64,000 nucleotides of DNA, from the NCBI RefSeq assembly GCF_008271465.1, contig NZ_VMDU01000001.1:558001-622000 (forward strand), written 5' to 3'. The position numbers and the translations under genes are program-made. Positions 8,695-16,137 of the stretch are shown here, piece by piece (position 1 is the first letter of the stretch; every line of letters starts with the position of its first letter). The notes beneath the pieces are model-generated. The model searched no databases. It was not told the origin of the DNA and saw nothing but the letters and a program-made list of their open reading frames with translations. The stretch is from Tabrizicola flagellatus. GTDB taxonomy: Bacteria; Pseudomonadota; Alphaproteobacteria; Rhodobacterales; Rhodobacteraceae.

Positions 8695-8838
8695 TTGTGA
8701 TTTGATCAAACCTAGACCGGATGACCGCGTCTAGGCAAGAGGGCCATCATTTCGCGCTGAAATCAACCCTATCCGGCGCCGAGGTCAACCCCTCACGAGG
8801 GGCGGGACCGGCCGGGCCGCAGGACGCCCGGCCGCGCC

Positions 8839-9099
8839 TCAGGAGGCGACCCGCTCGATCGCGATCGCCCGTTTCTTCAGCTCGTCGTAAAGCGTGGGCA
8901 CCACCCGGATCGAGCCGACCGCGACGCGGAGGGCATCACTGATGCGCGCTTCGGAGGGGTCGTCGGAGGCCACGCGCCAGATCATGCGCCGCGCGACACC
9001 GTCGTCATAGACGATCTCGGTGCTGCCGTGCCGGTTCTTGCGCAAACCAAGGAAATCCGCGCCGCCATGCGGCGCGTGGAAGGTATGTTGAAGTCCCAT
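8839..9099 (-). CDS. Small conserved-looking hypothetical protein
   Basis: 86 residues, no signal peptide or membrane segment, a compact alpha/beta composition (GSTEIVYDDGVARRMIWRVAS, then VVPTLYDELKKRAIAIERVAS). I do not recognise a family. A GC-rich hairpin (8810-8833) lies behind its stop but lacks a T-run. It sits alone between the importer operon and mocR on the same strand. Confidence 0.55.
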   Translation of the reverse strand: MGLQHTFHAPHGGADFLGLRKNRHGSTEIVYDDGVARRMIWRVASDDPSEARISDALRVAVGSIRVVPTLYDELKKRAIAIERVAS

Positions 9100-9219
9100 T
9101 GTTCGGGCTCGCTTTTTATCTGCTCGTGCGCGGAGGGTGCGGCAAGGACGGCCGACCGGTCAATCGGGCATCCGGGCAAATCCGCGTGAGCGAGTCCCTT
9201 TTGCAACAGGTCGGGATTT

Positions 9220-10623
9220 TCAGACCAGGAGGTCCGAGGGCGGACGGGCGAGGAGGTCGGCCAGCGTGCGCATCGCGGTCTCGAAGGCCTCGCGCGGGAC
9301 ACCGGCGGCGATGGCGATGCGCACCGCGTTCGGGGCGCGCCCGTGGACGAGGGCATATTCATCGGCCGAGCGGACCAGCACGCCGCGCGCCTCGGCGGTG
9401 CGCAGGAAGGTCGAGGCGCGCCAGCCCTGCGGCAGACGCAGCCAGACGAAAGGCACGCCCGGCTGCCAGCCGAGGTCGAAGGCCCCGAGGTGATTGACCA
9501 GGATCTGTTGACGGGCGGCGAATTCGGCCTGGACCGCCTCGCGGATGCGCTGCGCGTCGCCGGACCGGAAGAGGTGCAGCATCAGCTCCGCCACCGGGCG
9601 CGACAGCGCAAAGAAACCGTGCTGCGCGGTCAGGCGCCCCGCCTCGCCCATGCCTGCGGGGCATATGACATAGCCGAAGCGCAAGGCGGCGGAGATGGTC
9701 TTGGACACCGAGCCCACCAGCCAGACCCGTTCGGGCGCCAGCGCGCGCAAGGAGGGTATGTCCGAGACCGCGACCGAATAGCAGTCGTCCTCGAGGATCT
9801 GGAGGTCGTAACGCCGCGCGATCTCGGCGATTTCCTGCCTGCGTTTCACGGGCATGCGGCCGGTGGTGGGGTTCTGCGCCTCGGTCGTCAGGCAGAGGAC
9901 CTGGGCACCATGGCGGCGACAGGCCGCCTCGAGCGCCGCCGGGACGATGCCCTCGTCGTCGATCTCGACCGGGACGACCTCGGCGCGCGAGGCGCGGGCG
10001 GCATAGCGGAAGCCCGGATAGGCCAGTTCCTCGATCAGCACCACGGGCCGCTCGCCGCGCAGGCAGCAGTCGAAGATCAGGGAAATCGCGTTCTGCCCGC
10101 CATGGGTCAGCGCCACATCCTCGGGTCCGATCGGGCCGAGGATGCGGTCGCCCATCCAGCCGACGACCTCGGCGCGCAGGGCGGCCTCGCCCATCTGGCT
10201 GGTATAGTCGAGCCAGCCCTGACCCGTCGTCCCCGCCATGTCGAGGAGCGCCCGCCGGAACGCCTCGGCCTGGCCGACCTCGGGCACCTGGGGCGGGCGG
10301 AGATCGACCAGCCCGGTCGCCCCTCCGGTGATCCGCTCGGTGTAGAGCGGCTGGGTCGGCCCCAGCCGCGGCGATTGTGCCGCAACAAAGGTGCCGCGCC
10401 CGACCGTGGCCGCCAGCAGCCCCTCCTGCGTCGCAAGCTGGTAGGCCCGCGCCACGGTTCCCGGCGTCAGGTGCAGCCGCCAGGCCAGATCGCGCACCGT
10501 CGGCAGCTGCGAATTGGCCGGCAAGGCACCGCTGCGGATTGCATCCCGCAGGGCGCGGGACAGGGCCAGATACTTCGGACCGGGAAATTGACTCAGATCT
10601 GGCGCCCAAGTTGTATCAGTCAC
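9220..10623 (-). CDS. MocR/PdxR-type regulator (GntR HTH fused to an aminotransferase-like domain)
   Basis: 467 residues from GTG 10623. This start has AGAGGA 5 bases upstream and gives the usual N-terminus (TDTTWAPDLSQFPGPKYLAL); ATG 10644 has no ribosome-binding site. The N-terminal winged helix (about residues 20-85: SQLPTVRDLAWRLHLTPGTVARAYQLATQEGL, GRGTFV) binds DNA. The large C-terminal fold-type-I aminotransferase domain keeps the PLP Lys region (WLVGSVSKTISAALRFGYV). Members sense PLP, GABA, taurine or similar amino compounds and regulate a divergent target. Here the divergent gene is DUF1127, 91 bases away. Confidence 0.9.
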   Translation of the reverse strand: MTDTTWAPDLSQFPGPKYLALSRALRDAIRSGALPANSQLPTVRDLAWRLHLTPGTVARAYQLATQEGLLAATVGRGTFVAAQSPRLGPTQPLYTERITGGATGLVDLRPPQVPEVGQAEAFRRALLDMAGTTGQGWLDYTSQMGEAALRAEVVGWMGDRILGPIGPEDVALTHGGQNAISLIFDCCLRGERPVVLIEELAYPGFRYAARASRAEVVPVEIDDEGIVPAALEAACRRHGAQVLCLTTEAQNPTTGRMPVKRRQEIAEIARRYDLQILEDDCYSVAVSDIPSLRALAPERVWLVGSVSKTISAALRFGYVICPAGMGEAGRLTAQHGFFALSRPVAELMLHLFRSGDAQRIREAVQAEFAARQQILVNHLGAFDLGWQPGVPFVWLRLPQGWRASTFLRTAEARGVLVRSADEYALVHGRAPNAVRIAIAAGVPREAFETAMRTLADLLARPPSDLLV

Positions 10624-10698
10624 AATAATCCTCTGGCGACTCATTGCGGGGCAAGCGTAGATTGTTCTTACCTCGTTGAGGCTTTTGTATCAATACAA
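10611..10698. promoter_or_regulatory. Divergent mocR/DUF1127 control region with repeated TTGTATC boxes
   Basis: TTGTATCA occurs at 10611-10618 and 10685-10692 as direct repeats, 74 bases apart. The second copy is the left half of a dyad TTGTATCAATACAA (10685-10698). For the DUF1127 gene, a -35-like TTGTTC (10662-10667) and -10-like TTGTAT (10685-10690) are separated by 17 bases, so the dyad would cover the -10 box. MocR proteins typically bind repeated boxes in such gaps. Boxes are observed; MocR binding is inference. Confidence 0.55.
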
Positions 10699-10714
10699 AT
10701 CGGAGGAGGCAGCA

Positions 10715-10918
10715 ATGCCCCAGACCCGGATCCAGACCCTTCCGCTGCGCGCCCCGCGGGGCCTTTTCGCGCGCATCCTGACCGCATTTTCCGCCGCAAC
10801 CGCCCGCCGCCGCGACCGCCAGCGCCTGTCCCACCTCGACGCGCATCTCTTGCGCGATATCGGTCTTGACGCGCAGGACGTCCGCCGCGAGATCGCGAAA
10901 CCCTTCTGGCAGCCCTGA
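10715..10918 (+). CDS. DUF1127 small basic protein
   Basis: 67 residues from ATG 10715 with GGAGGA at 10702-10707. The C-terminal half is the arginine-rich DUF1127 signature (RRRDRQRLSHLDAHLLRDIGLD). In Rhodobacter, DUF1127 proteins such as CcaF1 are stress-induced and affect RNA processing/turnover; that role is known for relatives and only inferred here. It is divergent from a MocR regulator and followed by a strong terminator. Confidence 0.9.
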   Translation: MPQTRIQTLPLRAPRGLFARILTAFSAATARRRDRQRLSHLDAHLLRDIGLDAQDVRREIAKPFWQP

Positions 10919-10960
10919 GTGTCAGTTCCCCGAGCGTCCCGACGCTCTTACCCCTGAACT

Positions 10961-10986
10961 GGGCCGGGTCTTCCCGGCCCTTTTTT
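10961..10986 (+). terminator. Intrinsic terminator of the DUF1127 gene
   Basis: GGGCCGGG (10961-10968) / CCCGGCCC (10973-10980), loop TCTT, followed by TTTTTT. Classic strong Rho-independent terminator. Confidence 0.93.
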
Positions 10987-11082
10987 CATGTCGGAATGCT
11001 CACGCTTGCGTGAAGTTCCGCCTTGCGTCAGGTTGCACGCGTCCAAGAAGGACTCAACCATAACGACAAGGGAACCGCGTTC

Positions 11083-11328
11083 ATGCGTGACTTTTTCATC
11101 CTGGCTCTGGAGAAGCTCATTGCCGTCATCGTCGTGCTGATGATGATTGCCGTCCTGATTTTCGCCGTCATGGCCATGGGAAGCCCAAAGGGTGGCTTCC
11201 TGCAAGGTCTGATGATCCTGGTCATGGGGGGTCTATACGTTATTCTCATGGGCGGGCTGCTGTATCTCTTCCTCGGCATCTACCACAACACCAAGCGCAC
11301 CGCCGAACTTCTGGCCGCAAGGGCCTGA
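11083..11328 (+). CDS. Small two-helix membrane protein
   Basis: 81 residues from ATG 11083, preceded by AAGGGA at about 9 bases. Two long hydrophobic helices (around residues 10-32, LIAVIVVLMMIAVLIFAVMA, and 42-66, LMILVMGGLYVILMGGLLYL) joined by a short GSPKGG loop, with a charged C-terminal tail. Resembles small inner-membrane proteins annotated as hypothetical in Rhodobacterales. No function can be assigned. Confidence 0.7.
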   Translation: MRDFFILALEKLIAVIVVLMMIAVLIFAVMAMGSPKGGFLQGLMILVMGGLYVILMGGLLYLFLGIYHNTKRTAELLAARA

Positions 11329-11337
11329 CCGCAAAGC

Positions 11338-11366
11338 AAAAGGCCCGCCACCGGGGCGGGCCTTTC
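11338..11366. terminator. Bidirectional terminator between the small membrane protein gene and rpsI
   Basis: An 11-bp stem AAAGGCCCGCC (11339-11349) / GGCGGGCCTTT (11355-11365), loop ACCGG. A-rich on one side and T-rich on the other, so it can stop transcription from both strands; it serves the plus-strand gene and the minus-strand rplM-rpsI operon. Confidence 0.9.
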
Positions 11367-11385
11367 GAACCGGAAAGTCGAGGGA

Positions 11386-11868
11386 TCAGCGCTTGGAGAA
11401 CTGGAAGGAACGGCGGGCCTTCGGCTTGCCGTACTTCTTCCGTTCGACGACGCGGCTGTCGCGGGTCAGGAAGCCCGCGGCCTTCAGCGGTGCGCGCAGG
11501 CTGGGTTCGTAAAGCTGCAGCGCCTTCGAGATGCCGTGCTTGACTGCGCCGGCCTGGCCCGAAAGCCCGCCACCGGCGACGGTCGCGTAGACGTCGAACT
11601 GGCCCTCCACGTTTGCCACGGTGAAGGGCTGCTTCAGGATCATCTGCAACACCGGACGGGCGAAGTAGACCGCCATTTCCTTGCCGTTGACCACAACCTT
11701 GCCCGAACCGGGCTTGACCCAGACGCGGGCGACGGCGTCCTTGCGCTTGCCGGTGGCATAGGACCGGCCCAGCTTGTCGCGGACGGGCTGGCGCGGCGCG
11801 GCTTCGACGGCGGCGGGTGCGGACCCCACGGCCGATTTCAGGTCATCGAGAGATTTGATGTCGGCCAT
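11386..11868 (-). CDS. rpsI: 30S ribosomal protein S9
   Basis: 160 residues. The conserved C-terminal S9 core is intact ([33 protein letters not shown]), ending [11 protein letters not shown], the tail that reaches the ribosomal P site. An extra N-terminal segment of about 30 residues is normal in alphaproteobacteria. ATG 11868 is preferred over GTG 11874 because GGAG sits 9 bases before it. The gene follows rplM with 2 bases between, the universal L13-S9 operon. Confidence 0.97.
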   Translation of the reverse strand: MADIKSLDDLKSAVGSAPAAVEAAPRQPVRDKLGRSYATGKRKDAVARVWVKPGSGKVVVNGKEMAVYFARPVLQMILKQPFTVANVEGQFDVYATVAGGGLSGQAGAVKHGISKALQLYEPSLRAPLKAAGFLTRDSRVVERKKYGKPKARRSFQFSKR

Positions 11869-11870
11869 GA

Positions 11871-12335
11871 TCACGCGCTCCGGGTGTTCTTCGGGTTCAT
11901 GGACTTGACGTCCAGAACGGTCGGCTGCTGCGCCTCGTGCGGGTGCGAGGGGCCGGCATAGACGCGCAGGTTGGTCATCTGCTGACGGCCGAGGCGGTTG
12001 CGGGTGATCATGCGTTCGACCGCCTTGATCACGACGCGCTCGGGATGGGCGCCTTCCAGCACCTGGCGCGCGGTCCGCTGCTTGATGCCGCCCGGATGGC
12101 CGGTGTGCCAGTAATAGACCTTGTCGTTGCGCTTGTTGCCGGTCATCTGCACCTTGTCGGCGTTGATGACGATGACGTTGTCACCCATGTCCATGTGGGG
12201 GGTGAAGGTCGGCTTGTTCTTGCCGCGCAGGATGTTGGCGACGATCGTGGCAAGGCGGCCCAGAACGACGCCCTCGGCGTCGATCAGGATCCACTTCTTC
12301 TCGATGTCCGCCGGGGTAGCGGTGAAGGTTTTCAT
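11871..12335 (-). CDS. rplM: 50S ribosomal protein L13
   Basis: 154 residues, standard L13 length, beginning [20 protein letters not shown]. Core motifs [14 protein letters not shown] and [16 protein letters not shown] are present. The open frame continues upstream to 12452, but only through the leader and promoter region, so ATG 12335 is used. First gene of the rplM-rpsI operon; an L13-controlled leader is plausible (see 12355-12418). Confidence 0.97.
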   Translation of the reverse strand: MKTFTATPADIEKKWILIDAEGVVLGRLATIVANILRGKNKPTFTPHMDMGDNVIVINADKVQMTGNKRNDKVYYWHTGHPGGIKQRTARQVLEGAHPERVVIKAVERMITRNRLGRQQMTNLRVYAGPSHPHEAQQPTVLDVKSMNPKNTRSA

Positions 12336-12354
12336 CGTTATTCCCAATGAAGAA

Positions 12355-12418
12355 GGGGGCACCACTGCCCCCGGGATCTCGGATGCGGGCTTATCGCCGA
12401 ACCGGATTGCAGCGTCAA
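12355..12418 (-). promoter_or_regulatory. rplM-rpsI promoter and leader hairpin
   Basis: On the minus strand TTGACG (12418-12413) and GATAAG (12395-12390) form a -35/-10 pair with 17-base spacing. The resulting leader of about 45-50 nt carries a perfect 7-bp hairpin (12355-12361 / 12366-12372, loop of 4) about 20 bases before the rplM start. In E. coli L13 represses its own operon through the leader; a similar role for this hairpin is inference. Confidence 0.6.
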
Positions 12419-12595
12419 GCACCATATGTGACTTTTTTCCGCATGATAACAATCACTTAAAACAAAGGTATCATATTACCCCAATCCGCAAGGACTTGCC
12501 CCTTTCCGAAATACTCTCGCCGAAGGCATCGCGAGCCGGTTGGCCGGAACGGCCAGAGGCGAGATTCGGTCTTGCGCCGCAGGCGCGCGATCCGG

Positions 12596-13384
12596 CTAGC
12601 GCAACTTCGGCGGGCGCGACGGATCCATCCCCGGGGCGGCCGGTGACAGGTTCTGCACCTGGGGCTCCGGCAGGTCGAAGCGCAGGCCGACCTTCGCCAT
12701 CGCCGTCGCCGCGGGCGAGGCGGCAGGGAGGAACACCACGTCCAGCTCGCCCGCCTCGACGCCCGAAAAGACCAGCGCCTCGTTCATCGCCCGCGCCAGC
12801 GCCCCCTCTGCCCCGGTAGCCGCATCGATCAGCGCAAGAAGATGCCCGCGCCGGCCATCGCGGTAGGTCACACCGGCCAGCAGCGCCGCGACCGCAAGCC
12901 CTCCGGCCCGCGCCAGCTTGGCATCCAGCGCCGCGATCACCGTCTCGGGAACTGCGGGGGCGTGGAATTCTTCGGGCAGCGCCTCGACCTCCTCGGGCGC
13001 GTCTTCCAGCGTCTCGGCCAGCCAGTCCATCGCCTCGGCAGGCAGAAGCATCGACGAGGGCGCGACGCCAAGGTTCACCCCCATGCCGATCCCCTGCCCC
13101 TTCAGAAGCCCCGCGATCACCCGTCCCGGCAGCGCCGCGTAAGGCGCGATGCCGCCGGTGAAGGCCGCGAGCCGCTCTTCCCGGTCGAAGACCAGCACGA
13201 CCGGCCCGTCCTCGAGGTCGAAGACCTGCGGCTCCAGCGTCTCGCCCTCGGCCTCTCTCGCCAGCAGCACGACCAGCTCGCCGTCTGCCAGCCTTTCGAA
13301 GAAGCGCAGGCGCAAGGCCTCGTTCTCGGGCTCGGCCGAGACGGCGGCATGGGCGGCATCCAGCAGCGTCACAAGCTCAGTCAT
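12596..13384 (-). CDS. SseB-family protein
   Basis: 262 residues. The N-terminal two thirds match the SseB domain (acidic alpha/beta; FFERLADGELVVLLA, VFDLEDGPVVLVFDREERLAAFTG, YAALPGRVIAGLL). The C-terminal part (AALLAGVTYRDGRRGHLLALIDA) resembles the SseB_C extension. The role in alphaproteobacteria is unknown; the name comes from an enterobacterial enhanced serine-sensitivity phenotype. Its start overlaps the end of the uracil-DNA-glycosylase-like gene by 8 bases, so the two are co-transcribed. Confidence 0.82.
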   Translation of the reverse strand: MTELVTLLDAAHAAVSAEPENEALRLRFFERLADGELVVLLAREAEGETLEPQVFDLEDGPVVLVFDREERLAAFTGGIAPYAALPGRVIAGLLKGQGIGMGVNLGVAPSSMLLPAEAMDWLAETLEDAPEEVEALPEEFHAPAVPETVIAALDAKLARAGGLAVAALLAGVTYRDGRRGHLLALIDAATGAEGALARAMNEALVFSGVEAGELDVVFLPAASPAATAMAKVGLRFDLPEPQVQNLSPAAPGMDPSRPPKLR

Positions 13385-13961
13385 CCATCACCTCCCGCAC
13401 CCCGGCGCGCAGGACCGGCAGGAGGTCGGCCTCGAACCAGGGATTGCGCTTCAGCCACCCCGTATTCCGCCAGGAGGGATGCGGCAAGGGAAAGACGCCC
13501 TGCGCGGCCGGCCCGCGCCAATCCGCAACGGCGGCCGTCACCGGGCGCGGGCCGAGATGCCAGCGGATCGCCGCCCCTCCGACCAGAAGCGTCAGGCGTG
13601 GCGGACCGAGTTCGCCCAGGACCCGCTGCCGCCAGGTGGCGGCACAGAGCGGCGGCGGCGGCAGGTCCGCCCCCTTGCCGTCGTAGCCGGGAAAGCAGAA
13701 GGCCATCGGGACGATGGCGATGCGGGACCGGTCGTAGAACTCGTCCTCGGTCAGCGCCAGCCACTGCCGCAAGCGGTCGCCCGAGGGGTCGGTGAAGGGC
13801 CGTCCGCTGGCATGCACCCGCGCGCCGGGCGCCTGACCGGCGATCAGGATCCGCGCGCCGGGGCGGAACCAGACCACCGGGCGCGGCGCATGGGCGGTCG
13901 CGGTCACGGCGAAGCGGTCGGCACAGCGGCGGCAAGCCAGGATCTCGGCAGAAAGGGTCAT
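13377..13961 (-). CDS. Uracil-DNA-glycosylase superfamily protein
   Basis: 194 residues from ATG 13961 (MTLSAEILACRRCADRF); the open frame extends to 14018 but adds only non-conserved residues. The N-terminal CRRC, the glycosylase loop GQAPGARVHASGRPFTDPSG and the late HPSWRN segment match the UDG-fold family often annotated as uracil-DNA glycosylase in Rhodobacterales. It would remove uracil from DNA or, as in some relatives, have an altered specificity. The catalytic assignment is inferred. Overlaps sseB by 8 bases. Confidence 0.8.
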   Translation of the reverse strand: MTLSAEILACRRCADRFAVTATAHAPRPVVWFRPGARILIAGQAPGARVHASGRPFTDPSGDRLRQWLALTEDEFYDRSRIAIVPMAFCFPGYDGKGADLPPPPLCAATWRQRVLGELGPPRLTLLVGGAAIRWHLGPRPVTAAVADWRGPAAQGVFPLPHPSWRNTGWLKRNPWFEADLLPVLRAGVREVMDD

Positions 13962-14123
13962 GAGGGCAACCTGTGCGTCCGGCGCGCGAGATACAAGGCT
14001 GCGGGTCCCCTGCCCCACCGGAAGGCGCCCTGCCCGGCAATCCCCGCCGATCCGTCGCCCGGGCCATTGCGGGCAGGACCATTCCGGGTCAAATGGTCCG
14101 ACCCTCCAGCCGGACCCTGTCTG

Positions 14124-15353
14124 ATGTATCGTGTCTCCTCCGTCCTGCCCCGTTTCGCGCTTGCGCTACTGGCCGGCGTCATCCTTGCGACGCTCTGGGT
14201 CAATCTGGCGCCGGCAAGCTATTACGACGCGATCGAATGGCGGCTTCTCGATCTGGACCTGCCGCGCTGGATGGCCCCGCTGCCGATCAGCCTGACGCCG
14301 ATGACGCTGGTCTCGGACGGGCTGATGGCCCTGTTCCTGTTCATCGTCGGCAAGGAGCTGTGGGAGGCGCTGGTGGCCGAGCACGGGTCGCTGCGCGGCC
14401 GGCAGGCGGCCCTGCCTGCGGGCATGGTGCTGGGTGGCCTGGCCGGCGCGGCCCTGGTCTGGATCCTGAGCGCAAGCCTGATCGAGACCGCCGAGGAAGC
14501 GGGCTTTGCCACCGGCTGGCAGGTGCCGCTGGGGTCGGATGTGGTGCTGTGCTACCTGGTCGGGCGCGCTGTCTTCGGCCAGGGGCACCCGGCGCTGCAC
14601 CTGCTGCTGCTTCTGGCTGTCGCGACCGACATCCTGGCGCTGCTGGTCCTCGGCCTGTCGCAGCCCCTCGTCTCGCTGAGGCTGGTGTGGCTGGCCCTGC
14701 CGGCCCTTGCCGCGCTGGCGGTCTGGGGGGTTTACGGGCGCGCGCTGCCGGCGGAGGCACCCGAACGGCTGCGCCAGGCCCGCGGCCGCCTTTGGCCCTA
14801 TGTCCTGGCCGGGGTCCTGTCCTGGATCGGCGTGGCCGCCGCCGGCCTGCCGCCGGTGCTGGGCCTCTTGCCGGTGATCCCGGCGATCGCCCATGCCGAC
14901 CGCAGCTTCGGCCCCTTCGCCGAGGCCGAGGAACTGCTGCACGACCCGCTGAACCGGCTGGCCCATGCCCTGTCCTGGCCGCTGACCGCAACCCTTTTCC
15001 TGTTCGGCCTGACGCGCGGCGGCGTCGATCTTGCAGCCTTCGCGCCGACCACGGTGACGACGCTGGCGGCCCTGTGGATCGGCAAGCCCCTGGGCATGCT
15101 GGTGCTCGGCCTCGGAACCATCGCGGTGCTGGGCCTGAAGCTGCCGCCCGGCATCAGCCTGCGCGACATCCTGCGCGTCGTCGTGGTTCTTGCGCCTGGC
15201 TTCACTGTTCCGGTCCTGGCCCTGGACAGCGCGCTGCCGGGGGGAGCGATGCAGGAGGCGGCACGGCTCGGGCTGGCCATCAGCCTTCTGGCCGGCGCGC
15301 TGGCCCTCCTGCTGCCGGCAGGCAGGCGGCCGGGTCGGCGCACGGATGCGTGA
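14124..15353 (+). CDS. NhaA-like Na+/H+ antiporter (divergent)
   Basis: 409 residues, about 11-12 membrane helices. The N-terminus resembles NhaA (YRVSSVLPRFALALLAGVILA; SDGLMALFLFIVGKELWEAL). The helix IV Asp is kept (GSD139) and the helix X Lys region is kept (IGKPLGMLVLG). The helix V pair that is Asp-Asp in E. coli NhaA (163/164) reads Thr168-Asp169 here. Family role is exchange of Na+/Li+ for H+ at the inner membrane; the stoichiometry of this variant is uncertain. The open frame reaches back to 13149 across the glycosylase gene in antisense, so ATG 14124 is taken. Confidence 0.85.
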   Translation: MYRVSSVLPRFALALLAGVILATLWVNLAPASYYDAIEWRLLDLDLPRWMAPLPISLTPMTLVSDGLMALFLFIVGKELWEALVAEHGSLRGRQAALPAGMVLGGLAGAALVWILSASLIETAEEAGFATGWQVPLGSDVVLCYLVGRAVFGQGHPALHLLLLLAVATDILALLVLGLSQPLVSLRLVWLALPALAALAVWGVYGRALPAEAPERLRQARGRLWPYVLAGVLSWIGVAAAGLPPVLGLLPVIPAIAHADRSFGPFAEAEELLHDPLNRLAHALSWPLTATLFLFGLTRGGVDLAAFAPTTVTTLAALWIGKPLGMLVLGLGTIAVLGLKLPPGISLRDILRVVVVLAPGFTVPVLALDSALPGGAMQEAARLGLAISLLAGALALLLPAGRRPGRRTDA

Positions 15354-15483
15354 ACCGGGCGCCATTCCCCGCCGGCAAGCGCCTCTGGCCCGGCCGCGGC
15401 CCTTTTAAGGCCACAAACGCGATGTTAACGATATGGCCGTAGGCAAGAGCGAAGACGTCCGACCCACGGGCGCCGAGGCCGTG

Positions 15484-16137
15484 ATGATCGAGTTCCAAAA
15501 CGTTTCGAAATCCTTCTGGACGGGAACGCAGCGCAAGGTGATCCTTGACCGCGCTTCGTTCCGGGTCGAACTCGGCAACTCGCTTGGCATCCTGGCCGCG
15601 AACGGCACCGGCAAGACCACGATCATCAACATGATGGCGGGCCTGGAAAAACCCGACGAGGGCACGATCCGCAAGACCTCGCGCGTGTCCTTTCCGCTGG
15701 GCTTCATGGGCGGGGTGAACGGCAAGCACTCGGCCAAGGAAAACTGCCGCTACATCGCGCGGCTCTACGGCCTCGACCCCGATTACGTCGAAAGCTTCTG
15801 CCGCTGGGTCTGCGGTCTGGGCGAATATTTCGAGATGCCGCTGTCCACCTATTCCTCGGGCATGCGCTCGCGCTTTTCCTTTTCGCTGCTCTTGGCGATC
15901 GAGTTCGACATCTACCTGATCGACGAGGGCATGCCCGCAACTTCGGATGTCGAGTTCAACCGCAAGGCTGGCAACATCCTCCAGGAAAGGCTGAAGAACT
16001 CCACGGTGGTGATCGTGTCGCACTCGGCCAGGACGCTGGAACGGTTCTGCCGTTCGGCGGCGGTGCTGAAGGACGGCAAGCTGTACCAGTTCGAGACCCT
16101 TGAAGAAGCGAAACGGCTCTATGACTACCAATCCTAA
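15484..16137 (+). CDS. kpsT: Capsule polysaccharide export ATP-binding protein, KpsT/RkpS-like
   Basis: 217 residues, length of KpsT/CtrD, the ATPase of the group-2 capsule ABC exporter. It contains Walker A AANGTGKT (38-45), signature region YSSGMRSRFSFS (123-134), Walker B DIYLIDEG (142-149) and H-loop IVSHSART. The first Walker Gly is replaced by Ala, unusual but in a small side-chain position. ATG 15484 gives the normal MIEFQNVSKSF start and has GAGG 5 bases upstream of the GTGATG; an ATG at 15433 is also in frame. kpsE overlaps its end by 17 bases. No KpsM permease gene is adjacent. Confidence 0.88.
   Translation: MIEFQNVSKSFWTGTQRKVILDRASFRVELGNSLGILAANGTGKTTIINMMAGLEKPDEGTIRKTSRVSFPLGFMGGVNGKHSAKENCRYIARLYGLDPDYVESFCRWVCGLGEYFEMPLSTYSSGMRSRFSFSLLLAIEFDIYLIDEGMPATSDVEFNRKAGNILQERLKNSTVVIVSHSARTLERFCRSAAVLKDGKLYQFETLEEAKRLYDYQS

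Noticed and set aside
8810-8833. Intrinsic terminator behind the 86-aa hypothetical gene
   Set aside because: Good 8-bp GC stem but no T-run on the relevant strand.
13149-14123. Upstream continuation of the NhaA-like frame
   Set aside because: Antisense to the glycosylase and sseB genes; NhaA similarity begins at ATG 14124.
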